The notes beneath the pieces are model-generated. The model was not told the origin of the DNA and searched no databases. It saw nothing but the letters and a program-made list of their open reading frames with translations. A stretch of DNA of 64,000 nucleotides, from contig NZ_WUTW01000001.1 in NCBI RefSeq assembly GCF_009831215.1, positions 1,755,423-1,819,422 of the forward strand, written 5' to 3'. A program made the translations under genes and the position numbers. Below, piece after piece: positions 55,669 to 63,942 of the stretch. Numbering within the stretch: the stretch's first letter is position 1; every line of letters begins with the position of its first letter. This stretch comes from Actinomadura rayongensis. GTDB taxonomy: Bacteria; Actinomycetota; Actinomycetes; Streptosporangiales; Streptosporangiaceae.

Positions 55669-57512
55669 CGGACGGCCTCCTCGCCGCTCGCGTCCGCCGC
55701 CCGCTCGGCCTCGGCCCGCTCGTAGGCGGTGACGAGGTCGCGGTAGCCGGGGGAGCGCTCCAGCAGGTCGGCGTGGGCGCCGCGGGCCTGCGCCGCGCCG
55801 TGCTCCAGGTAGACGACCTCGTCGGCGAGCGCGATCGTCGCCTTGCGGTAGGCGACGACCAGGACCGTCACGCCCGCCGAACTGTCCCGCAGGCCCGCCA
55901 GGATCCGCGCCTCCACGCTCGGGTCCACGCTGGACGTCGCGTCGTCCAGCACCAGCAGCCGGGGCCGCCGCACGAGCGCCCGCGCCAGCGCGAGCCGCTG
56001 CCGCTGCCCGCCCGACAGCGTCGTGCCGCGCTCGCCGACGCGGGTGTCCAGGCCGTGCGCGAGGCCGGCCACGAACCCGTCGGCCTGCGCCAGCCGCAGC
56101 GCCTCCCACACGCGGTCGTCGGTCACGTCGGCGCCCAGCGCGACGTTCCCGCGGACCGTGTCGTCGAACAGGAACGCGTGCTGGGGGACGAGCGCGACGT
56201 TCGCCGCGAGGACGCCGGGGCCGGTCTCGCGGACGTCCACGCCGTCCAGCAGCACCGCGCCATCGTCCGGGTCCACCAGCCGGACCAGCAGGTTCGTCAG
56301 CGTGGACTTGCCCGCGCCCGTCGGCCCGACCACCGCGACCGTCCGGCCCGGCGCGACGTCGAACGACACGTCCCGCAGGACGTCGCCCGCGCCGTACCCG
56401 AACCGGACGCCGCGGACCTCCAGCGCCGCCGCGCCGTCGCCCGGGACGTCCCGGTCGCCGTGCGGCATCGTGTCCCGCTCGTCCAGGACGGCCCGGACGC
56501 GCCGCCACCCGACCACGCTGCGCGGCACGTCCGCCAGCACCCAGCCGAGCGCGCGGATCGGCCACGCCAGCAGCGTGAACAGGTACGCCACGCTGACCAG
56601 GTCGCCCGCCGTCATCGCGCCGCCCTCGACGCGCATCGTCCCGACCAGCAGGACGGCCAGCACGCCGAGGTTCGGCAGCGCCTCCAGCAGCGGGTCGAGC
56701 AGGCCGCGGACGCGTCCGACGGCGATGTTCGCGTCCCGCAGCTCGGTCGCCCGCCGCGCGAACCGCTCGGTCTCGGCGGCCTCCCGGCCGAGCGTCTTGA
56801 CGACCAGCGCGCCCTCGAAGCTCTCGTGCGCGACCTCGCTCACCCCGGCCCGCAGCCGCTGCGCACGCGTCGCCGCCGGGGCCAGCCGCCGCTGGTAGAA
56901 GACGTTCAGCAGCGCGACCGCCGGGAACACCAGCAGCGCCACCAGCGCCACCACCGGGTCCACCAGCACGATCGCGACGGCCGCGATGACCAGCATGAAC
57001 GCGACCCCGATCGCCATCGGCAGCGGCGCGAGCGGCGCCCACACCGCCTCGACGTCGGCGTTGGCGTTCGACAGCAGCTCGCCCGCCGGGTGCCGCGCGT
57101 GCCAGGCGGCGGGCAGCTCCAGGTAGCGGCGCGTCACGGCCCGGCGGTAGGCGGCCTGCATCCGGTACTGGACGAGCCCGGCGTAGAAGCGGCGGCCCGC
57201 CACCCCGAGCGCCTTGAGGAACGCGACCCCGACGATCGCGGCGGCCGACGCCGTCAGCGCGCCCGCCGTCGTCCGGCCCGCCGCGAACGCGGGCAGCACG
57301 ACGTGCTCGGTCACGCGGCCGAGCACCTGGGCGGTGCCGACGGTCGTCGCGGCGTACAGCGCGCTCGCGCCCACGGCCACCGCGAACGCGCGCGGCTCGG
57401 CCCGGACGGCGACCCCCATCACCCCCAGCCCCTCCCGCAGCATGCGCGGATCGACCCGGCGCGGGGCGTTCTGCTTCTGGGACGGCGCGCTGGGCGGAGC
57501 GTTCGGTGGCAC
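55665..57512 (-). CDS. ABC exporter subunit with degenerate ATPase residues
   Basis: The 615-residue half-transporter has six membrane helices, Walker A VVGPTGAGKSTLTNLLV and a canonical signature LSGGQ (499-503). However, the catalytic Glu is replaced by Asp524 (LLVLDDATSSVDP) and the H-loop His by Tyr555 (VVAYRKATI). With the partner's LSAGE this forms a complete degenerate site, the asymmetry known from heterodimeric exporters such as TM287/288 and BmrCD. GAAGGAG precedes the ATG by six bases. It is the first gene of the operon. Confidence 0.93.
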   Translation of the reverse strand: MPPNAPPSAPSQKQNAPRRVDPRMLREGLGVMGVAVRAEPRAFAVAVGASALYAATTVGTAQVLGRVTEHVVLPAFAAGRTTAGALTASAAAIVGVAFLKALGVAGRRFYAGLVQYRMQAAYRRAVTRRYLELPAAWHARHPAGELLSNANADVEAVWAPLAPLPMAIGVAFMLVIAAVAIVLVDPVVALVALLVFPAVALLNVFYQRRLAPAATRAQRLRAGVSEVAHESFEGALVVKTLGREAAETERFARRATELRDANIAVGRVRGLLDPLLEALPNLGVLAVLLVGTMRVEGGAMTAGDLVSVAYLFTLLAWPIRALGWVLADVPRSVVGWRRVRAVLDERDTMPHGDRDVPGDGAAALEVRGVRFGYGAGDVLRDVSFDVAPGRTVAVVGPTGAGKSTLTNLLVRLVDPDDGAVLLDGVDVRETGPGVLAANVALVPQHAFLFDDTVRGNVALGADVTDDRVWEALRLAQADGFVAGLAHGLDTRVGERGTTLSGGQRQRLALARALVRRPRLLVLDDATSSVDPSVEARILAGLRDSSAGVTVLVVAYRKATIALADEVVYLEHGAAQARGAHADLLERSPGYRDLVTAYERAEAERAADASGEEAVR

Positions 57513-57549
57513 GGCGGACTCCTTCGTCGTTCTCGGCGCACGGCACGAG

Positions 57550-57573
57550 CCCCCGCGAGGCGCTTCGCGGGGG
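57550..57573. terminator. Hairpin upstream of the ABC operon
   Basis: A perfect 9-bp stem with a six-base loop lies 37 bases before the ABC operon start codon. On the plus strand it is followed by TTTCGG. It may be a leader hairpin of the ABC transcript or a terminator of plus-strand readthrough. Confidence 0.4.
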
Positions 57574-58270
57574 TTTCGGCCTGGTTATGCCTACCATCCG
57601 ACGATGACGGCTATTCCCGGCTTGATCCGCGTACGATCGGAGCAGGGGGTTCGTGCGCGTACTCTCGTCCGGGGCACGGTCCCGGTCGCGCGCCGGGCCG
57701 TCCGTCCGCTCCCGTCCGACCGCATCGAGGCTTCCGAACCGCCACTCACCTCCCGGCCCGCGCGCCGTTCCCGCCGCCGATCCGGCCGATTCGCCGCCGA
57801 CCTCCCGCGGCGTGCCCGGGCGTGCGTTCCGAAGTGGACGAATGGGCCATCAACGCCGGGTTTCTTGTTCATCACGGGGACATCGCGGCCGTGCGGCGGG
57901 GCCGCCGCCGGGCGCCGGTCGACGCGCGCCCGGGGAAACCTTGTGGGCGCGTATCAAAATGGTCCGTTTTGTCCTAAGAAAAGTGAGCACCTGCGGGGCG
58001 ACGTGCGGCGTCGTCCCGGCGTCCTGCGGCGCTCCGGACATCGGTGTTCATCGCGAACCTGGCAGGTCGTGCGATTGTGCGCGGCCGTGCGGGCCGGACG
58101 TCCGGAACGCCCCGTACGCGGCGGGCGGACGGCCGTCGGGCGCGTCCGGCGAGAGGCTCCCGACCGGCGCGGTCAACGCCCTGACGGAGAAGGGTCGGGG
58201 ATTTTGGCGGGGCAGTTCGCCGAGAGGTGAATCACGGGCCTTGCCGCCCCTCCGTTTTACGCGGAACCGG

Positions 58271-58279
58271 TGATACGGT
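58271..58279 (+). promoter_or_regulatory. Extended -10 promoter of csp
   Basis: TGATACGGT is an extended -10 (TGN plus TACGGT). No good -35 is seen, which is tolerated with an extended -10. Transcription would start near 58286, giving a leader of about 163 bases. Confidence 0.45.
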
Positions 58280-58321
58280 GGGGTCGTCGGTTGCAGTCGT
58301 GGTTCTCGATCGTTTGTCCAG

Positions 58322-58359
58322 ACGCCCGCGGACTGATGACAGCGGGCGTTTTGGCTTTT
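58322..58359 (+). terminator. Intrinsic terminator hairpin inside the csp leader
   Basis: An 8-bp stem (ACGCCCGC 58322-58329 / GCGGGCGT 58342-58349) with a 12-base loop is followed by GTTTTGGCTTTT, a rare U-rich run for this genome. It lies 90 bases before the csp start codon and about 36 bases after the predicted transcription start. Confidence 0.65.
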
Positions 58360-58448
58360 CCGGGACCGTACCGGAGGCGAGAGCGTTCCGCGGCGACCGC
58401 ACTGGGTCCGCGAGGTGTGGACCCACGTTTTGCCGCAAGGAGAAAGAC

Positions 58449-58655
58449 ATGCCCCAGCAGGGCACCGTGAAGTGGTTCAACGCCGAGAAGGGCTTCGGCT
58501 TCATCGCCGTGGACGGCGGCGGGCCGGACGTCTTCGTGCACTACTCGGCCATCCAGACCTCCGGGTACCGCACGCTGGACGAGAACCAGCGCGTCCAGTT
58601 CGAGGTGACGCAGGGTAACCGCGGCCCGCAGGCCGACCAGGTGACCCCCCTGTAA
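58449..58655 (+). CDS. Cold shock domain protein
   Basis: The 68-residue protein is a single cold shock domain: [49 protein letters not shown], with RNP1 (KGFGFI) and RNP2 (VFVHY). CspA-like proteins bind single-stranded RNA and DNA and melt RNA structure. AAGGAG lies upstream of the ATG. It is monocistronic, with a long leader containing a terminator-like hairpin and a very strong terminator after the gene. Confidence 0.96.
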   Translation: MPQQGTVKWFNAEKGFGFIAVDGGGPDVFVHYSAIQTSGYRTLDENQRVQFEVTQGNRGPQADQVTPL

Positions 58656-58673
58656 CACCGCCCACAGTCGTCG

Positions 58674-58710
58674 AAACGGCCCGCGTCCCGGCCAGGGACG
58701 CGGGCCGTTT
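58674..58710 (+). terminator. Strong intrinsic terminator after csp
   Basis: A perfect 16-bp stem (AAACGGCCCGCGTCCC / GGGACGCGGGCCGTTT) with a five-base loop lies 18 bases after the csp stop and runs into TTTATGTT. This is the best terminator in the window. Confidence 0.92.
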
Positions 58711-58778
58711 TATGTTGCGCCGCCCCGGCCGGGCCGGGGCCCGGGGACGACTCCGGGCGGGTGCCGCCGGGGGCACGG

Positions 58779-58791
58779 CACAATAGGGAGC
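58779..58791 (+). promoter_or_regulatory. hisI leaderless promoter
   Basis: CACAAT (58779-58784) ends seven bases before the hisI ATG. Transcription probably starts at or next to the start codon. This would begin the hisI-trp gene group after the csp terminator. Confidence 0.45.
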
Positions 58792-59172
58792 ATGTCTTCC
58801 TCGTCCAACCTGGACCCCAAGATCGCCGAACGTCTCAAGCGGGACCCCAACGGGCTGGTCCCGGCCATCGCCCAGCAGTACGACACCGGCGAGGTGCTCA
58901 TGCTCGGGTGGATGGACGACGAGGCGCTGCACCGCACCCTCACCACCGGCCGCTGCACCTACTGGTCGCGCAGCCGCCAGGAGTACTGGGTGAAGGGCGA
59001 GTCGTCCGGGCACCAGCAGTGGGTGAAGTCCGTCGCGCTCGACTGCGACGCCGACGCCGTCCTCGTCAAGGTGGACCAGGTCGGCGGCGCGTGCCACACC
59101 GGCGACCGCACCTGCTGGGACGCCGACGTCCTGGACGCGGTGGTGGGGGAGCGGCCCGCCGTCTCGTCATGA
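58792..59172 (+). CDS. hisI: Phosphoribosyl-AMP cyclohydrolase
   Basis: HisI opens the adenine ring of PR-AMP in histidine synthesis, using zinc and magnesium. The 126-residue protein has the motifs [60 protein letters not shown] and [11 protein letters not shown]; the conserved cysteines bind zinc. It is separate from the main his cluster, at 58.8 kb, next to trp genes. The stop overlaps the next start as ATGA. Confidence 0.97.
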   Translation: MSSSSNLDPKIAERLKRDPNGLVPAIAQQYDTGEVLMLGWMDDEALHRTLTTGRCTYWSRSRQEYWVKGESSGHQQWVKSVALDCDADAVLVKVDQVGGACHTGDRTCWDADVLDAVVGERPAVSS

Positions 59173-59795
59173 GCGGGCGCGAGGGCTCGGCGGCGCGCGA
59201 GCGCGGTCTCGCGGCGCTGCTGTGCGCGGCGGGCGCCGGGCTGACGCTGCTCGCGGCCGGACGGCCGTGGGCCGCGGTCCGTGCCCGCGGCGCCATCACG
59301 CCGTTCACCGGGCATCTCACCGGCGGCGACCTCGGCTGGGCGGGCGCGCTCGGGTGGGCCGGGCTCGCCGGGCTCGCCGCGCTGTTCGCCGTCCCGGGAC
59401 GCGGCCGGTCGGCGGTGGGCGCCCTGCTCGCGGTGTTCGGCGGGCTGATGGTCTACGCGTCGGTCACCGCCGTCGGGCACGCGCACGTCATCGCCGTGGC
59501 CGGGGAGAAAAGCGCGCTGCTGCGGCTCGGGGCGCGACCGGAGGTCACGACGTCGCTGTGGTGGCTCGCCTCGGCGGCGGGCGGCGTCCTGCTGGCCACG
59601 GGCGGGCTGGTCGCGCTGGTGCGCGGGGCGCGCTGGCCGGGCATGTCGGCGCGGTACGAGCGCGCCGCCGTCGCGCGTCCCGAGGCGTCCGACGACCCCG
59701 CCGCGCTGTGGAAGTCGCTGGACCGGGGCGAGGACCCGACCGCCGCCGACGACACCGCTGACGACGCCGAGCGTCCTGCGGGCCGCCGGCGGTGA
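59169..59795 (+). CDS. Trp-operon-associated membrane protein (TIGR02234 type)
   Basis: The 208-residue protein has four membrane helices (about residues 15-32, 53-70, 80-100 and 125-145) with the pattern [17 protein letters not shown]...[30 protein letters not shown], typical of the membrane protein encoded beside trp genes in actinobacteria (Trp_oprn_chp). Function is unknown. It usually follows trpE, but here it directly overlaps hisI. The C terminus is charged and acidic. Confidence 0.85.
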   Translation: MSGREGSAARERGLAALLCAAGAGLTLLAAGRPWAAVRARGAITPFTGHLTGGDLGWAGALGWAGLAGLAALFAVPGRGRSAVGALLAVFGGLMVYASVTAVGHAHVIAVAGEKSALLRLGARPEVTTSLWWLASAAGGVLLATGGLVALVRGARWPGMSARYERAAVARPEASDDPAALWKSLDRGEDPTAADDTADDAERPAGRRR

Positions 59796-60433
59796 CGGGC
59801 GGCGCCGACCTGGTTTTGGTCGCCGAGCACGATCCGGCGGTCGCCGAGCTGGAGCGCCGCTACCTGGCCCGCGAGGGCTTCGAGGTGGAGATCGAGCGCG
59901 ACCCCGAGCGGGCGGCGGGACGGACGGCGCGCGCCCGTCCCGCCGCCGTCGTCCTGGACCTGTCGGTGTCCCCGGCCCCGGCGGCGCTGGTGCGGCGCGT
60001 CACCGACGCGGCGGGGGCCGCGCCCGTCCTCGCCGTGACCGGGCCCGGCCCCGGCGATCTCGGGCCGCACCGGCTGACGCGTCCGTTCGGCCCCCGCACG
60101 CTCGTCGCGGCCGTGTTCGCCGCCCTGCGCCGGGACGACGGCGCGGAGCCGCTGCGGGCGGGCGCGCTCGTCCTCGACCCCGCCGCGCGGACGGCCGGAA
60201 TCGGTGAGCATCCGGTGGCCCTCACCGCCACAGAATTCGATCTGCTGCGGTTCCTCGCGGGCAGCCCGGGCCGCGTCTTCACCCGGGAGCAGCTCCTCGC
60301 GGGCGCGTGGGGTCCGGCGTCGTCGTCGGGCAGCCGGACGGTCGACGTCCACATCGCGCAGCTGCGCGCCAAGCTCGGCGACGGCGGCTCGATCCGGACG
60401 GTGCGCGGCGTCGGGTACGTCCTGGACGCCTAG
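59792..60433 (+). CDS. OmpR-type response regulator, atypical receiver
   Basis: The 213-residue protein has a receiver domain and a winged-helix output domain (LTATEFDLLRFLAGSPGRVFTREQLLAGAWG, SRTVDVHIAQLRAKLGDGGSIRTVRGVGYVL). The phospho-acceptor Asp56 is present (AAVVLDLSV), but the acidic pair reads E12-H-D14 and the conserved Lys is Arg (LTRPFGP). The receiver is also short. No histidine kinase is adjacent. It may act without normal phosphorylation. The GTG overlaps the previous stop. Confidence 0.88.
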   Translation: MTGGADLVLVAEHDPAVAELERRYLAREGFEVEIERDPERAAGRTARARPAAVVLDLSVSPAPAALVRRVTDAAGAAPVLAVTGPGPGDLGPHRLTRPFGPRTLVAAVFAALRRDDGAEPLRAGALVLDPAARTAGIGEHPVALTATEFDLLRFLAGSPGRVFTREQLLAGAWGPASSSGSRTVDVHIAQLRAKLGDGGSIRTVRGVGYVLDA

Positions 60434-60442
60434 GCTGGAGCG
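60431..60442 (+). promoter_or_regulatory. Leaderless -10 before the DUF2752 gene
   Basis: TAGGCT (60431-60436), which includes the stop codon of the response regulator gene, ends six bases before the GTG at 60443. Confidence 0.35.
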
Positions 60443-60868
60443 GTGAGCCGAACGCTGACCGCGCGCCGTCCCGTCCCGCGCGCCCTCGCCGGGCCCGCGG
60501 TCGTCGCGGCGGTGACGGTGGGCGCGGTGACGCTCATCGGGCTGGTCGATCCGCACGAGCACGGCCACTACCCGTCCTGCCCGTTTCTGGCCATCTCGGG
60601 CTACTACTGCCCCGGCTGCGGCGGCCTGCGGATGGTGAACTCGCTCGTCCACGGGCACGTCGGCGCGGCGTTCGGCTCGAACCCGCTCGCGTTCCTGCTG
60701 CTGCCCGTCGCGCTCTACCTGTGGGGCCGCTGGACGTGGCTCGCGGCGCACGGCGAGCGGATGCGCTCCGCGCTGTTCACGCCCGCCGCGGGCTGGACGG
60801 CCTTCGGCATCGCGCTCGTGTACTGGATCGTCCGCAATCTGCCGTTCGCACACGTCCTGGCGCCGTGA
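60443..60868 (+). CDS. DUF2752 membrane protein
   Basis: The 141-residue protein has three to four hydrophobic segments and the family signature YPSCPFLAISGYYCPGCGGLRMVNSLVHG with the CPxC/CPGCG cysteines. DUF2752 proteins are of unknown function and occur beside trp genes in many actinobacteria. The start GTG lies nine bases after the response regulator stop. Confidence 0.9.
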   Translation: MSRTLTARRPVPRALAGPAVVAAVTVGAVTLIGLVDPHEHGHYPSCPFLAISGYYCPGCGGLRMVNSLVHGHVGAAFGSNPLAFLLLPVALYLWGRWTWLAAHGERMRSALFTPAAGWTAFGIALVYWIVRNLPFAHVLAP

Positions 60869-60894
60869 GTGAATCCGGGCGGTCCGGCGCCGCC

Positions 60895-60930
60895 CCGACG
60901 TTCGGGAGCGTCGGACCCTGCGGATACGAT
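60895..60930 (+). promoter_or_regulatory. Hairpin and possible trpC promoter
   Basis: CCGACG-N8-CGTCGG (60895-60914) forms a short perfect hairpin. TACGAT (60925-60930) may be a -10, with TTCGGG 18 bases upstream inside the hairpin loop. The trpC start follows 35 bases later. Confidence 0.3.
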
Positions 60931-60965
60931 CGGGGCCACCGATCGACCGAGTCTGGGGGCCTACC

Positions 60966-61772
60966 GTGAGCGTGCTCGACGAGATCATCGAAGGCGTGCG
61001 TGCCGATCTCGCCGAAAGGCAGCGGGAGACGTCGCTGGACGACCTCAAGGCCCGCGCCGAGCAGGCCCCCGCCCCCCGGGACGCCCTCGCGGCGCTGCGC
61101 GGGCAGGGCGTCGGGGTGATCGCCGAGGTCAAGCGCAGCAGCCCGTCCAAGGGCGCGCTCGCCGCCATCGCCGACCCGGCCGCGCTCGCCCGCGACTACG
61201 AGGCGGGCGGCGCGAAGATCATCAGCGTGCTCACCGAGGGCCGCCGGTTCGGTGGCAGCCTCGCCGACCTCGCCGACGTCCGCGCCAGCGTGGACATCGC
61301 GGTCCTGCGCAAGGACTTCATCGTCACGTCCTACCAGCTGTGGGAGGCGCGGGCCTACGGCGCCGACGTCGCGCTGCTGATCGTCGCCGCGCTCGACCAG
61401 GACGCCCTGGTGTCCCTCGTGGAGCGCGCCGAGTCGATCGGGCTGCTGCCGCTCGTCGAGGCGCACACCGAGGAGGAGGTGGCCCGCGCGGTCGACGCGG
61501 GCGCCAAGGTCATCGGGATCAACGCCCGCGACCTGAAGACCCTGCGCGTGGACCGCGACGTGTTCGCCCGGCTCGCCCCGCTCGTCCCGAAGGACGTCGT
61601 GCGGATCGCCGAGTCCGGGGTGCGCGGCCCGCACGACCTGCTCGCCTACGCCTCCGCCGGGGCCGACGCCGTCCTGGTCGGGGAGAGCCTGGTCCGCGGC
61701 CGGGACCCGCGCGCCGCCGTCGCCGACCTCGTCGCGGCGGGCGCGCACCCGGCGCTGCGGCAGGGCAGCTGA
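60966..61772 (+). CDS. trpC: Indole-3-glycerol phosphate synthase
   Basis: TrpC closes the indole ring from CdRP. The 268-residue TIM barrel has [108 protein letters not shown] and [12 protein letters not shown], covering the catalytic Glu and Lys residues. It starts with GTG. No trpF, trpD or trpE is adjacent. A short ORF and hairpin lie between it and trpB. Confidence 0.97.
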   Translation: MSVLDEIIEGVRADLAERQRETSLDDLKARAEQAPAPRDALAALRGQGVGVIAEVKRSSPSKGALAAIADPAALARDYEAGGAKIISVLTEGRRFGGSLADLADVRASVDIAVLRKDFIVTSYQLWEARAYGADVALLIVAALDQDALVSLVERAESIGLLPLVEAHTEEEVARAVDAGAKVIGINARDLKTLRVDRDVFARLAPLVPKDVVRIAESGVRGPHDLLAYASAGADAVLVGESLVRGRDPRAAVADLVAAGAHPALRQGS

Positions 61773-61795
61773 CGGGGAACCGGTAGGGTACGGGC

Positions 61796-61849
61796 ATGCT
61801 GATGGAGCCGCTGCGCGAGCGATGGCGGGCCGTCCCGACGTCGCACTGA
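61796..61849 (+). CDS. 17-codon ORF before trpB, candidate leader peptide
   Basis: ATG at 61796 opens a 17-residue frame (MLMEPLRERWRAVPTSH) ending 39 bases before trpB. It has one Trp codon (61823-61825). A GGTAGGG lies a few bases upstream. Its second half forms the left arm of a hairpin whose right arm ends just before trpB. In Streptomyces a small gene, trpM, occupies this position, but this peptide does not resemble what I recall of TrpM. Translation is unproven. Confidence 0.35.
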   Translation: MLMEPLRERWRAVPTSH

Positions 61850-61868
61850 CCGGACCGCCTTCCATCGC
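61819..61868 (+). promoter_or_regulatory. Hairpin between the short ORF and trpB
   Basis: 61819-61835 pairs with 61852-61868 in 14 of 17 positions: GCGATGG/CCATCGC, a 2x2 internal loop, three pairs, one mismatch and four more pairs, with a 16-base loop. The left arm contains the Trp codon of the short ORF; the right arm ends 20 bases before the trpB ATG. Confidence 0.5.
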
Positions 61869-61888
61869 CTGACAGGACGCACTCTTCG

Positions 61889-63130
61889 ATGACCATCCAT
61901 TCCGAGCGCGGCTCCGCCGTGCCCGCATCCGTCCCCGACGCGGCCGGACGCTTCGGCGTCTACGGCGGGCGCTTCGCCCCCGAGGCCCTGATGGCCGCGC
62001 TGGACGAGCTGACCGCCGAGTTCGAGGCCGCCCGCCGCGACCCCGTCTTCACCGCCGAGCTGACCGAGCTGCTCACCACCTACGCCGGCCGGCCGAGCCT
62101 GATCACCGAGGCCCGCCGGTTCGGCGCCGAGGCGGGCGGCGCGCGGGTCCTCCTCAAGCGCGAGGACCTCAACCACACCGGCTCCCACAAGATCAACAAC
62201 GTGCTGGGGCAGGCGCTGCTCGCCCGCCGCATGGGCAAGGCCCGGCTGATCGCCGAGACCGGCGCGGGCCAGCACGGCGTCGCGACCGCGACCGCCGCCG
62301 CCCTGCTCGGGCTCGAGTGCACCGTGTTCATGGGCGAGGTCGACACCGAGCGCCAGGCGCTCAACGTCGCCCGGATGCGGATGCTCGGCGCCGAGGTCGT
62401 CCCGGTCAAGGCGGGCAGCCGCACCCTCAAGGACGCCGTGAACGAGGCGTTCCGCGACTGGGTCGCGACGGTGGAGAACACGCACTACTGCGTCGGGTCC
62501 ACGATGGGCCCGCACCCGTTCCCGATGATGGTCCGCGAGTTCCACCGCGTCATCGGCGTCGAGGCCCGCGCGCAGGTCATGGAGCTGACCGGGAAGCTGC
62601 CGGACGCCGTCCTCGCCTGCGTCGGCGGCGGCTCCAACGCCATCGGCGCCTTCCACGCGTTCATCCCGGACGCGTCCGTCCGCCTCATCGGCTTCGAGGC
62701 CGCGGGCGACGGCGTCGAGACCGGACGGCACGCCGCGACCGTCACCGGCGGGTCCGTCGGCGTCATCCACGGCATGCGCACCTACCTCCTCCAGGACGAG
62801 GAGGGCCAGACGATCGAGTCGCACTCGATCTCCGCCGGGCTCGACTACCCCGGCGTCGGCCCCGAGCACTCCTGGCTGCACGACACCGGCCGCGCGGAGT
62901 ACCGCCCGATCACCGACGCCCAGGCGATGGAGGCGTTCGCGCTGCTGTGCCGCACCGAGGGCATCATCCCGGCGATCGAGTCGGCGCACGCGCTCGCGGG
63001 CGCGCTCCAGGTCGGCCGCGAACTCGGCCCGGACGCGACGCTGCTCGTCTGCCTGTCGGGACGGGGCGACAAGGACATGCACACGGCCGCCGCGTACTTC
63101 GGCCTGATGCCCGAGGGGGAGGCCAAGTGA
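61889..63130 (+). CDS. trpB: Tryptophan synthase beta subunit
   Basis: TrpB condenses indole with serine using PLP. The 413-residue protein begins near [20 protein letters not shown] and has the PLP lysine K101 in [23 protein letters not shown], the block [22 protein letters not shown] (catalytic Glu), and the PLP phosphate loop [13 protein letters not shown]. The ATG at 61889 has only a weak AGGA 11 bases upstream, consistent with regulated initiation. The stop overlaps trpA. Confidence 0.98.
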   Translation: MTIHSERGSAVPASVPDAAGRFGVYGGRFAPEALMAALDELTAEFEAARRDPVFTAELTELLTTYAGRPSLITEARRFGAEAGGARVLLKREDLNHTGSHKINNVLGQALLARRMGKARLIAETGAGQHGVATATAAALLGLECTVFMGEVDTERQALNVARMRMLGAEVVPVKAGSRTLKDAVNEAFRDWVATVENTHYCVGSTMGPHPFPMMVREFHRVIGVEARAQVMELTGKLPDAVLACVGGGSNAIGAFHAFIPDASVRLIGFEAAGDGVETGRHAATVTGGSVGVIHGMRTYLLQDEEGQTIESHSISAGLDYPGVGPEHSWLHDTGRAEYRPITDAQAMEAFALLCRTEGIIPAIESAHALAGALQVGRELGPDATLLVCLSGRGDKDMHTAAAYFGLMPEGEAK

Positions 63131-63942
63131 GCGTCAAGGCCGCCTACGACCGGGCCCGCGCCGAGAACCGCGCCGCGCTCGTCGGGTATCTGCCCGCCGG
63201 ATTCCCGTCGGTGGACGGCGCCATCGAGGCCGCCACCGCGATGGTGGAGGCCGGCTGCGACGTCATCGAGATCGGCCTGCCCTACACCGACCCGATGATG
63301 GACGGCCCCACGATCCAGGACGCCGTCCACCGGGCCCTCGTCGGCGGGGCGCGCCTGGCCGACGTGTTCCGGACCGTCGAGGCCGTCGCCGCCACCGGCG
63401 CCGCGACCCTCGTCATGACGTACTGGAACCCCGTCGACCGCTACGGCGTGGACGCGTTCGCCCGCGACCTCGCCGCAGCGGGCGGCACCGGGCTGATCAC
63501 GCCGGACCTCACGCCGGAGGAGGCCGGTCCCTGGCTGGAGGCGTCCGACGCGCACGGCCTGGACCGGGTGTTCCTCGTCGCGCTCAGCTCCACCGACGAG
63601 CGCATCGACAAGATCACGAACGTGTCCCGGGGCTTCGTGTACGCGGCGTCGCTGATGGGCGTCACCGGCACCCGCACGGCCATCGACACCGGCGCGCCCC
63701 GCCTCGTGGAGCGCACCCGCGCGATCCTCGACAAGAACGGCCGGGACCTGCCGGTCGGGCTCGGGCTCGGCGTGAGCGACGGCGCGCAGGCCGCCGAGGT
63801 CGCCGGGTTCGCCGACGGCGTCATCGTCGGGTCGGCGTTCATCCGGCGGCTGCTGGACGCGCCCGACACCGCGTCCGGCGTCGCGGCCGTCCGCGCCCTC
63901 GCCGCCGACCTGGCGGCCGGGGTCCGCGCGGGACGCGCCTGA
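63127..63942 (+). CDS. trpA: Tryptophan synthase alpha subunit
   Basis: TrpA cleaves indole-3-glycerol phosphate and channels indole to TrpB. The 271-residue TIM barrel shows [49 protein letters not shown], which contains the catalytic Glu and Asp, then [29 protein letters not shown] and [15 protein letters not shown] with [11 protein letters not shown]. The GTG overlaps the trpB stop as GTGA. The last 58 bases of the window after the stop show no complete feature. Confidence 0.97.
   Translation: MSVKAAYDRARAENRAALVGYLPAGFPSVDGAIEAATAMVEAGCDVIEIGLPYTDPMMDGPTIQDAVHRALVGGARLADVFRTVEAVAATGAATLVMTYWNPVDRYGVDAFARDLAAAGGTGLITPDLTPEEAGPWLEASDAHGLDRVFLVALSSTDERIDKITNVSRGFVYAASLMGVTGTRTAIDTGAPRLVERTRAILDKNGRDLPVGLGLGVSDGAQAAEVAGFADGVIVGSAFIRRLLDAPDTASGVAAVRALAADLAAGVRAGRA

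Larger units (their letters stand above)
57513..58448. other. 936-base region without a supported gene
   Basis: The region separates the ABC operon (minus) from csp (plus). Its open frames lack family motifs and the G/C third-position bias of real genes here. It holds a hairpin at 57550-57573 (CCCCCGCGA / TCGCGGGGG), a low-GC patch near 57953-57982 with the inverted repeat CAAAA-N7-TTTTG, and the csp promoter and leader at the right end. Confidence 0.6.

Noticed and set aside
57934..57954. ECF-sigma-type promoter GGAAAC...CGTAT
   Set aside because: The two elements are only 10 bases apart instead of the required 16-18.
57653..58273. Possible 206-residue gene in the gap before csp
   Set aside because: Composition is Arg/Ser/Pro-rich with no motif, third codon positions are not G/C biased, and the frame runs through the csp promoter.
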